Positions 1 through 5,691 of a stretch of DNA of 7,153 bases are shown here, piece after piece; the stretch's first letter is position 1, and each line of letters opens with the position of its first letter. The position numbers and the translations under genes were made by a program. The DNA is from Atopobiaceae bacterium (GTDB lineage Bacteria > Actinomycetota > Coriobacteriia > Coriobacteriales > Atopobiaceae): NCBI GenBank assembly GCA_017510875.1, contig JAFWLX010000339.1, positions 1 to 7,153 on the forward strand, in the 5' to 3' direction. The notes beneath the pieces are model-generated. The model was given only the letters and a program-made list of their open reading frames with translations, had not been told where the DNA came from and searched no databases.

Positions 1-426
1 GAGGCCAAATACCAGAAGTATGGCTAGCATGTACCCTACGGCATCAAGAATCAGGTCCTTTGGGTCAAAGTGACGACCGGGTACAAAGGTCTTGTGTATC
101 TCGTCGACGAGCGATGCACCAAGGCAGACGAGTGCCGTAAGGACCGCTGTACGCGGCCCCGGCCCCATAAGCTGCAACGCTAGCGCCGAAGCTGCAAGCC
201 CCAGCGCCCCAAACTCAACAACGTGCGCCAAACGCCTGATGGTGAGCCCAAACCAGGTGGGCTCACCAGCGCTACCGGTGCCCGTAGGTGGAAACACGCG
301 AACAAGCCATTGTTCAACGCGCCAGGAAAGATTGGAGGTGTCCTTGGTGCTTTGCTGTGTAAGCGCAAAGATGCCGCCAAGGATGACAAGGAGCAAAACA
401 AGTAATAGGACACTGCGACGATCCAT
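1..426 (-). CDS. VanZ-like family membrane protein, C-terminus cut by window edge
   Basis: Reading the minus strand from the ATG at 426-424 gives 142 uninterrupted codons to the left edge. The protein starts MDRRSVLLLVLLLVILGGIF, an N-terminal membrane helix (about residues 5-22). A short loop outside the helices follows, then three more hydrophobic segments (about 66-88, 93-107 and 126-142). VanZ-family hallmarks are visible: RRLAHVVEF (64-72), the acidic pair in VDEIHKTF (D108, E109), VPGR ending at R118, and D121/D124/D128 ahead of a final helix with G131. A perfect Shine-Dalgarno (GGAGG, minus strand 435-431) lies four bases before the ATG. VanZ itself gives low-level teicoplanin resistance in enterococci, but most family members have no known function, and no other van gene is present here. 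Family members are often about 140-170 residues, so only a short tail is probably missing. It is transcribed divergently from the P-loop/CYTH genes. Confidence 0.87.
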   Translation of the reverse strand, partial: MDRRSVLLLVLLLVILGGIFALTQQSTKDTSNLSWRVEQWLVRVFPPTGTGSAGEPTWFGLTIRRLAHVVEFGALGLAASALALQLMGPGPRTAVLTALVCLGASLVDEIHKTFVPGRHFDPKDLILDAVGYMLAILLVFGL

Positions 427-639
427 GTGACCTCCGTTAACGTAATTGTTCTCATGAGTGTAGCCGTTCTTGACATGCGCCAGAAGCGCCTCTAGCACAC
501 AGCTTCCGCTTTCGTATGACCGATAGTCGCCAATCATTAAAGAGCGTAAAAAAGAGGACGCGCAAAGGCTTTGTTCGTAGTACGGTAAAGGGGTCATGCG
601 AATGGTGGCACGAGCGGACTTGGCCGAGAGGGGCACTTC
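427..639. other. Divergent intergenic region
   Basis: These 213 bases separate the VanZ-like gene (minus) from the first P-loop/CYTH gene (plus). They hold the VanZ ribosome binding site (GGAGGT, minus strand 435-430). A possible VanZ -10 box, TACACT (minus strand 462-457), lacks a convincing -35. A plus-strand TTGACA lies at 470-475, and GCGCC occurs as a direct repeat at 477-481 and 486-490. The stretch from about 500 to 625 shows no credible gene, tRNA fold or intrinsic terminator. The first P-loop/CYTH gene's ribosome binding site, GAGAGGGG, is at 626-633. Confidence 0.6.
470..498 (+). promoter_or_regulatory. Candidate sigma-A-type promoter for the P-loop/CYTH genes
   Basis: A perfect -35 consensus TTGACA (470-475) is followed, after a 17-base spacer, by TAGCAC (493-498), which matches the -10 consensus at only three of six positions. 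If used, it would give a leader of about 135 bases before the ATG at 640. The good -35 and ideal spacing support it and the poor -10 argues against it. No better candidate was seen closer to the gene. Confidence 0.3.
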
Positions 640-1743
640 ATGTCCATATCAAAGATTGTAATCACTGGTGGACCGTGCGGCGGAAAGACCTCGGCGGTCA
701 GCCGCATCCAGACGGCCTTGTCACACCTGGGCTATACGGTACTGGTGGTGCCCGAGACGGCAACGGCCCTCATCGGCGGTGGCGTTGCCCCTTGGACCTG
801 CGGCTCCAACGAGGAGTACCAAAAGTGCCAGATGAAGATGCAAATGCAGAAAGAGCAGATCTTTGAGCAGGCTGCTGACACTATGGCCAATGACAAGGTG
901 CTCATTGTGTGTGACCGTGGCGAGCTGGACAACAAGGCCTACATGACCGAGGAGGAGTTTGCCCACGTGCTTGACTATCTTGGTGTGACCGAGATAGAGC
1001 TGCGCGACAGCTACGACGCAGTCTTTCATATGGTCACGGCTGCCAAGGGTGCCGAGCGCTTCTATACGCTGGAGAACAACGAGGCGCGCTACGAGACAGT
1101 GGAGCAGGCTCGCGAGCTTGACGACCGCTTTATCGAGGCGTGGACAGGGCATCCCTACTTCCGCATCCTCGACAACCGCGGCGACTTTGAGCAGAAGCTG
1201 CGCGCCCTTATCCGCGAGATCACCTACTTCCTGGGCGAGCTGACGCCCTTTGAGAACGAGCGCAAGTTTCTTATCGAATATCCCGACCTCGAGCAGCTTG
1301 AGCAGATGCCCAACTGCCAGAAGGTACACATCAACCAGCACTACCTGCGCTCTGACCCAGACCGCGAGATTCGCATTCGGCAGCGCGGCACCTCGGAGGG
1401 AAGCGTCTTCACCTTCACTGAAAAGAGCATCGAGGGCACGCGCAAACATCTGGTGCGCCAACGTAAGCTTAACGCTCGCGAGTACGAGATGCTGCTTTTG
1501 CAGGCCGACCCAAAGATGCGCGAGATCAGCAAGACGCGCTACTGCCTCTCGTTTGAGGGCCAATACTTTGAGATTGACGTCTTCCCCTGCTGGGATGACC
1601 AAGCCATTGCCGAGATTGAGCTCTCGAGCGAGGACGTCGAGGTGGTGTTCCCGCCTCAGATCAAGGTGATTCGCGAGGTGACGGGCAATCCCAACTACCG
1701 CAACGCTGTCATAGCCTCAAAGCCTAAGGGTGCCACACACTAG
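640..1743 (+). CDS. P-loop NTPase/kinase-like protein with C-terminal CYTH domain (paralog 1)
   Basis: The 367-residue product has two domains. The N-terminal P-loop domain (about 1-200) carries a Walker A motif GGPCGGKT (10-17), a Walker B-like strand VLIVCDRG (87-94) and a basic lid-like segment around ENNEAR (145-150), resembling AAA_28/NadR-type kinase-like ATPases. The C-terminal CYTH domain (about 203-350) begins with the signature ENERK (E205, E207, K209). It also has RIRQR (245-249), K262, KTR (298-300), EID (311-313) and EIE (325-327), the charged residues expected to line a triphosphate tunnel. CYTH proteins hydrolyse or cyclise triphosphates (thiamine triphosphatase, tripolyphosphatase, CyaB adenylate cyclase). 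Plant TTM1/2 and animal TTD14 have comparable P-loop plus CYTH layouts. The substrate here cannot be read from sequence. The start is supported by GAGAGGGG (626-633) six bases upstream. It ends 46 bases before its paralog and is probably co-transcribed with it. Confidence 0.9.
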   Translation: MSISKIVITGGPCGGKTSAVSRIQTALSHLGYTVLVVPETATALIGGGVAPWTCGSNEEYQKCQMKMQMQKEQIFEQAADTMANDKVLIVCDRGELDNKAYMTEEEFAHVLDYLGVTEIELRDSYDAVFHMVTAAKGAERFYTLENNEARYETVEQARELDDRFIEAWTGHPYFRILDNRGDFEQKLRALIREITYFLGELTPFENERKFLIEYPDLEQLEQMPNCQKVHINQHYLRSDPDREIRIRQRGTSEGSVFTFTEKSIEGTRKHLVRQRKLNAREYEMLLLQADPKMREISKTRYCLSFEGQYFEIDVFPCWDDQAIAEIELSSEDVEVVFPPQIKVIREVTGNPNYRNAVIASKPKGATH

Positions 1744-1789
1744 TCGCCAGCTAATCACTCACCTGCAGACGCACGAGAAAGGCAGTTCC

Positions 1790-2899
1790 ATGCCAGAGAT
1801 CACCAAGATTGTTGTTACCGGTGGGCCGTGCGGCGGCAAGACCACCGCGCTTGCCAGCATCCGGCAGGCCTTCTCGCGCCTTGGATACAGGGTGATTACA
1901 GTGCCCGAGCCAGCTACCGAGTTCAAGTCAAACGGTGTGCTGCCGTGGGAATGCAGCTCGGACGAGGAGTACCAGCGCTGCCAGATGGAAGTGCAGATTA
2001 CGCGCGAGCACTGCTTTGAGCGCGCTGCACGCGGTATGGACTGCGACAAGGTGCTTATTGTGTGCGACCGAGGCATGCTTGACAACAAGCATTACATGAC
2101 CGAGGACGAGTTTGCCCGCGTGATCAAGGACCTGGGATATACCGAGATTGAGCTGCGAGACAGCTATGACGCAGTGTTTCACCTGGTTACGGCGGCTAAG
2201 GGCGCCGAGGAGTTCTACACCAACGACAACAACTCGGCGCGCCATGAGACCCTTGAAGAGGCGGCCGCCATGGACGACGACTTCATTGCCGCCTGGACAG
2301 GGCATCCGCACCTGCGCGTGATTGACAACTCAACTGACTTTGAGGGCAAGATGCGCCGGCTCATCCGCGAGATCTCGTACGTGCTGGGCGAGCTGGTTCC
2401 CTATGAGATAGAGCGCAAGTACCTTATTGAGTACCCAGATGTGGTGTGGCTCGAGAGCCAGCCCAGCTGCAGGCGCGTGAAGATCGTGCAGCACTACCTT
2501 AAGTCAAACGAGGGCAACGAGATACGCATCAGGTGCTGCAGCGAAGACAAGGGCAAGGGGCACTCGTATTCGCTTACCGAGAAGAGCCTAAAGGACGGAA
2601 AGAAGTACCTGGTGCGTCGTCAGCACCTTACCAAGCGCGAGTACAGGAACCTGCTCTCGCAGGCCGACCCCCACTGCCGCCCCCTCAAGAGGACCCGCTA
2701 CTGTCTCATGTACGACGGACAGTACTTTGAGATTGACCTCTATCCCCAGTGGACGGATAGGGCCGTGGCCAAGATCGAGCTCTCAAGTGAGGAAGAAGAG
2801 GTGCGCTTCCCGCCTCAGATTACGGTGATTCGCGAGATTACGGGCGACCCGGAGTATCGCAATGCCTACTTGGCCAAATGCGCTAAAAAGAAACAATAA
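1790..2899 (+). CDS. P-loop NTPase/kinase-like protein with C-terminal CYTH domain (paralog 2)
   Basis: The 369-residue product aligns end to end with the preceding gene, well over half identical by eye, so the two arose by tandem duplication. The P-loop domain has Walker A GGPCGGKT (11-18), Walker B-like VLIVCDRG (88-95) and the shared block ELRDSYDAVFH (121-131). The CYTH domain starts with EIERK (E206, E208, K210), followed by RIR (246-248), K265, KRTR (300-303) and EID (314-316). Two differences from paralog 1 fall in the tunnel region: the third arginine of its RIRQR is a cysteine here, and its C-terminal EIE is KIE (K328, E330). The ATG at 1790 is chosen because GAGAAAGG (1775-1782) sits seven bases upstream and the N-terminus then matches paralog 1. 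An in-frame ATG at 1730 would overlap the previous gene. The biochemical role is unknown; nucleotide phosphotransfer or polyphosphate hydrolysis is plausible. Confidence 0.9.
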   Translation: MPEITKIVVTGGPCGGKTTALASIRQAFSRLGYRVITVPEPATEFKSNGVLPWECSSDEEYQRCQMEVQITREHCFERAARGMDCDKVLIVCDRGMLDNKHYMTEDEFARVIKDLGYTEIELRDSYDAVFHLVTAAKGAEEFYTNDNNSARHETLEEAAAMDDDFIAAWTGHPHLRVIDNSTDFEGKMRRLIREISYVLGELVPYEIERKYLIEYPDVVWLESQPSCRRVKIVQHYLKSNEGNEIRIRCCSEDKGKGHSYSLTEKSLKDGKKYLVRRQHLTKREYRNLLSQADPHCRPLKRTRYCLMYDGQYFEIDLYPQWTDRAVAKIELSSEEEEVRFPPQITVIREITGDPEYRNAYLAKCAKKKQ

Positions 2900-2927
2900 C
2901 GTTGGTGTGTTTTCGCTCCGTGCGCGG

Positions 2928-2942
2928 TATCATTGAATCCCG
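2928..2942 (+). promoter_or_regulatory. Candidate pyrG -10 box and C-rich start region
   Basis: TATCAT (2928-2933) matches five of six positions of the -10 consensus. A TTGGTG at 2902-2907 could be a weak -35, but the spacer would be 20 bases. Normal discriminator lengths put initiation on the run CCCG at 2939-2942. No terminator separates the upstream gene from this site, so read-through transcription of pyrG is also possible. Confidence 0.45.
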
Positions 2943-2967
2943 TAGGTATTGAGTTATGTCTACGGGA
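2938..2967 (+). promoter_or_regulatory. pyrG leader hairpin masking the ribosome binding site
   Basis: TCCCGTAG (2938-2945) is perfectly complementary to CTACGGGA (2960-2967), giving an 8-bp stem with a 14-base loop that a G-U pair could shorten. The 3' arm includes the first four bases of the pyrG Shine-Dalgarno GGGAGG (2964-2969), so folding should block ribosome access. No T-run follows, so it is not an intrinsic terminator. Its 5' arm coincides with the predicted transcription start, so the exact start base would decide whether the full stem can form. Confidence 0.6.
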
Positions 2968-2975
2968 GGCCTCTT

Positions 2976-4670
2976 ATGACAAAGCATGTGTTTGTGACCG
3001 GCGGTGTCGTCTCGGCTCTGGGCAAGGGGATTACGGCGGCTTCGCTTGCGCGGTTGCTTAAGGCGCGTGGGTATCGCGTGATGATGCAGAAGGCCGATCC
3101 TTACCTTAACGTTGACCCCGGCACCATGAGCCCCTTCCAGCATGGCGAGGTCTTTGTTACCGAGGATGGCAAAGAGACCGACCTCGACCTGGGCCATTAC
3201 GAGCGCTTTGTGAACGAGAACCTCACGCGCGAGTCAAACTTTACCACGGGCCTCATCTACCAAAGCCTCATCAGGCGCGAGCGCCGCGGTGACTTCCTTG
3301 GCGGAACGGTGCAGGTCATACCCCATGTCACCGACGAGATAAAGGACCGCTTTCGTCGCATAGAAGAGATGACCTCGGCCGAAGTGGTCATCACCGAGCT
3401 GGGCGGCACCATAGGAGACATCGAGGGCCAGCCCTTTGTCGAGGCCATGCGCCAGTTCCGTCGCGAGAAGGGAGTGGGGGAGACGCTGGTGGTGCACGTG
3501 AGCCTTGTGCCCTACATCGCCGCCGCCCACGAGATAAAGACCAAGCCCACGCAGCATTCCGTAAAGGAGCTGCGTTCCATGGGCATTCAGCCCGATCTTA
3601 TCGTGTGTCGTTCTGACCACGAGGTGGACGCCTCGGTGCGTGCCAAGATTGCAAGCTTCTGCGACGTGGACGAGACCTGCGTGTTTGAGAACTCGGACTG
3701 TCCCTCCATCTATGATGTGCCGGCGCACCTTGCCGCACAGGGCTTTGACGTGAAGGTCTGCGAGCTGTTGGGCCTTGACCCCAAGCAAAGCGACATGAGC
3801 AGCTGGTATTCGTTTACCGAAGCCATGCACGAGGCCAACGCGCTGCCCGATATTACGCGCATTGCGGTGGTGGGAAAGTACACCGCGCTTCCCGACGCCT
3901 ACCTCTCGGTGATAGAGGCGCTGCATCACTCCGGCGTGTACTACGGCCGTCACGTTGAGATTACGCTGGTAAATGGCGACGAGATCAGCGACTCCAACGT
4001 GGACGAGGTGCTGGCGGGCTATGACGGCATCCTTGTGCCGGGAGGCTTTGGGCATCGCGGCTTTGAGGGCAAGATCTGTGCGGCACACAAGGCTCGCACC
4101 GAGCGCATTCCCTACTTGGGCATATGCTTGGGCCTGCAGGTTGCGGTGGCGGAGTTTGCCCGCAGCGCCTGCGGCCTGACGGATGCCAGCTCGGCCGAGT
4201 TCAACACGCCCGAGTACACATGCCCGAATCCCGTGATTGACATCATGCCCGACCAGCAGGGCGTTGACGACAAGGGCGGGACCATGCGCCTGGGCGCCTA
4301 TCCCTGCAAGCTGACAGAGGGCACCCTTGCGCGCGAGGCCTACGAGAGCGAGCTGGTGTACGAGCGCCACCGCCACCGCTTTGAGGTCAACAACGCCTAC
4401 CGCGAGCGCCTGTGCGAGGAGGGGCTGGTGATATCGGGCCTCTCACCTGACGACCGCCTGGTAGAGATGATCGAGCTGCCCGAATCCGTTCACCCGTGGT
4501 TTGTGGCAAGCCAGGCCCATCCCGAGTTCAAAAGCCGTCCCAACATGCCAAGCCCCCTCTTCCGTGAGTTTGTGCGCGCGGCCATTGCGCATCACGAGGG
4601 GGTAAGCCGCAAGGACTTGGGCGTGCACGGGGTCACCGTTCTGCCCGACGCCAAGCAGGCAAAGGTGTAA
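2976..4670 (+). CDS. pyrG: CTP synthase (glutamine-hydrolysing)
   Basis: PyrG makes CTP from UTP, ATP and glutamine, the last step of de novo pyrimidine nucleotide synthesis, in the cytoplasm. The 564-residue product has the amidoligase domain first, with P-loop GGVVSALGKG (9-18), the metal-binding DLDLGHYERF block (69-78) and ITELGGTIGD with E141. The class I glutaminase domain follows, with the oxyanion segment VPGGFGHRGFEGK, the nucleophile C384 in LGICLGLQ, and H515/E517 in the QAHPEF motif. All three triad residues are present and the length is slightly above the roughly 545 residues of E. coli PyrG, mostly through a longer C-terminal tail. The ATG at 2976 is chosen because GGGAGG (2964-2969) lies six bases upstream and MTKHVFVTGG is the usual N-terminus. 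A TTG at 2949 would start inside the leader hairpin. Translation is likely controlled by that hairpin. xerD follows after five bases. Confidence 0.98.
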   Translation: MTKHVFVTGGVVSALGKGITAASLARLLKARGYRVMMQKADPYLNVDPGTMSPFQHGEVFVTEDGKETDLDLGHYERFVNENLTRESNFTTGLIYQSLIRRERRGDFLGGTVQVIPHVTDEIKDRFRRIEEMTSAEVVITELGGTIGDIEGQPFVEAMRQFRREKGVGETLVVHVSLVPYIAAAHEIKTKPTQHSVKELRSMGIQPDLIVCRSDHEVDASVRAKIASFCDVDETCVFENSDCPSIYDVPAHLAAQGFDVKVCELLGLDPKQSDMSSWYSFTEAMHEANALPDITRIAVVGKYTALPDAYLSVIEALHHSGVYYGRHVEITLVNGDEISDSNVDEVLAGYDGILVPGGFGHRGFEGKICAAHKARTERIPYLGICLGLQVAVAEFARSACGLTDASSAEFNTPEYTCPNPVIDIMPDQQGVDDKGGTMRLGAYPCKLTEGTLAREAYESELVYERHRHRFEVNNAYRERLCEEGLVISGLSPDDRLVEMIELPESVHPWFVASQAHPEFKSRPNMPSPLFREFVRAAIAHHEGVSRKDLGVHGVTVLPDAKQAKV

Positions 4671-4675
4671 GCGCC

Positions 4676-5650
4676 ATGCGGCTTGAGCGGGCGGTTGACG
4701 AGTACCTTGACTACCTTGCCGTCGAGCGGGGCGCATCGCCTAACACCATCGAGGGCTACGGGCGCGACCTGCGCAGGTACACAGACTATCTTGAGGGATG
4801 CGGCGTTACGGCTCCGCAGGAGGTGACGCGCGAGCTTGTGGCCGCTTATGTGACGGCCCTGCAGGAGGTGGGGCTAGCGCCGGCCTCGGTGGAGCGTGCC
4901 GTATCGGCCTGCAAGGGCCTCCATCGCTTTATGGTTGCCGAGCATATCTGCGAGGAGCACCCCACGGCCGATCTGCCTCTTCCCAAGAAGCCTGTGCGCC
5001 TGCCCGACGTGCTCTCGCGCGAGCAGGTGGCAGCCATGCTCGACGAGGCCAACTTTGCCTATGACGACGACCCGTCAAAGACGCCGCGCAAAAATGCCCT
5101 GGCACGGGCATCCCTTCAGCGCGACAGAACGATGCTCGAGGTTCTCTATGGCTGTGGTCTGCGCGTGAGCGAGCTTTGCGGGCTTGACCTGCGCGAGGTG
5201 ATGCTAGAAGACGAGGTGCTGCGCGTGCTGGGCAAGGGCTCCAAGGAGCGCGTGGTGCCCATCATGGGCACGGCAGCCCGTGCCATGGCGGACTATCTTG
5301 ACCAGTGGCGTGGCGTCTTGGCCTTTTCGGGTGCTCCCACACCTGCCGTGTTTCTCAATGCGCGGGGCGGGCGCATATCGCGTCAGTCGGCGCACGCCAT
5401 CTGCGAGAAGTACGGACGCATCTATGGTGGCCGCGAGGGGCTTCACCCGCACACCTTGCGTCACAGCTTTGCCACGCACATGCTGGAGGGCGGAGCCGAC
5501 CTGCGTGTGGTACAGGAACTGCTGGGACATGCAAGCATTTCTACCACGCAGCTCTACACGCACATAGACCGTACGCACATCCGAATGGTGTATCTGCAAG
5601 CCCATCCGCGGGCAGGCTCTGCGCATAAAAATGCGGTCGTAGTATACTGA
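4676..5650 (+). CDS. xerD: Site-specific tyrosine recombinase, XerD type
   Basis: XerC/XerD recombinases cut and rejoin DNA at dif sites to resolve chromosome dimers. The 324-residue protein has a SAM-like N-terminal core-binding domain (about 1-95) and a catalytic domain (about 110-312). The full catalytic set is visible: R163 (GLRVSE), K187 (GKGSK), H259 and R262 (HTLRHSF), H285 (LLGHAS) and the nucleophile Y294 (QLYTHI). Spacings match E. coli XerD apart from a roughly 15-residue insertion near 126-148 (AYDDDPSKTPRKN and flanks). The family usually ends near HPRA; here 11 more residues follow. The ATG lies five bases after the pyrG stop, with AAAGGTG (4661-4667) as a ribosome binding site inside the pyrG end, so the two are probably one operon. 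XerD rather than XerC is favoured by the HPRA-type end and the actinobacterial pyrG-xerD linkage, but XerC or another integrase paralog cannot be fully excluded. Confidence 0.88.
   Translation: MRLERAVDEYLDYLAVERGASPNTIEGYGRDLRRYTDYLEGCGVTAPQEVTRELVAAYVTALQEVGLAPASVERAVSACKGLHRFMVAEHICEEHPTADLPLPKKPVRLPDVLSREQVAAMLDEANFAYDDDPSKTPRKNALARASLQRDRTMLEVLYGCGLRVSELCGLDLREVMLEDEVLRVLGKGSKERVVPIMGTAARAMADYLDQWRGVLAFSGAPTPAVFLNARGGRISRQSAHAICEKYGRIYGGREGLHPHTLRHSFATHMLEGGADLRVVQELLGHASISTTQLYTHIDRTHIRMVYLQAHPRAGSAHKNAVVVY
5620..5648 (+). promoter_or_regulatory. Candidate promoter of the EAL gene, inside the xerD 3' end
   Basis: TATACT (5643-5648) matches five of six -10 positions. A weak -35, TGCGCA (5620-5625), lies 17 bases upstream. 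The box overlaps the last codons and stop of xerD, and leaves a leader of about 35 bases that carries GGAGA (5680-5684) before the ATG at 5692. A palindrome occupies the -35/-10 spacer. Confidence 0.5.
5622..5635. repeat. Perfect inverted repeat CGCAT-AAAA-ATGCG, possible operator
   Basis: Two 5-base arms, CGCAT (5622-5626) and ATGCG (5631-5635), flank AAAA. The element lies mainly between the candidate -35 and -10 boxes of the EAL gene, a position where a repressor would block transcription. No T-run follows, so it is not a terminator for xerD. The arms are short and chance occurrence is possible. Confidence 0.35.
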
Positions 5651-5691
5651 CACAGTCGACGGTATCGCATGCAAGCCACGGAGATCCGCCA

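Noticed and set aside
180..476. Minus-strand open frame of 98 codons overlapping the VanZ-like gene
   Set aside because: It lies in another frame of the same strand as the VanZ-like gene, lacks a good ribosome binding site and has arginine- and serine-rich, low-information sequence. The VanZ frame has family motifs and a perfect GGAGG.
516..866. Plus-strand open frame of 116 codons crossing the start of the first P-loop/CYTH gene
   Set aside because: It overlaps the conserved Walker A region in a different frame, shows no recognisable motif and has no convincing ribosome binding site.
721..1602. Minus-strand open frame of 293 codons opposite the first P-loop/CYTH gene
   Set aside because: It is an antisense shadow of a conserved two-domain gene, rich in Leu, Val and Ala with no motif or ribosome binding site. 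A similar shorter shadow lies opposite paralog 2.
1730..1789. Upstream in-frame ATG for paralog 2, adding 20 residues
   Set aside because: It would start inside the preceding gene without a good ribosome binding site, and the added residues have no counterpart in paralog 1. The ATG at 1790 has GAGAAAGG at the right distance.
2938..2967. Leader hairpin as an intrinsic terminator for the P-loop/CYTH genes
   Set aside because: No T-run follows the stem; the sequence continues as the pyrG ribosome binding site. A role in masking that site fits better.
2949..2975. TTG start for pyrG, nine residues upstream
   Set aside because: It lies in the loop of the leader hairpin and would place the strong GGGAGG inside the coding sequence. 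The ATG at 2976 gives the usual CTP synthase N-terminus.
3234..4376. Minus-strand open frame of 380 codons opposite pyrG
   Set aside because: It is exactly antisense to strongly conserved pyrG codons. Long antisense frames are expected in GC-rich genes with biased third positions, and no family motif was seen.
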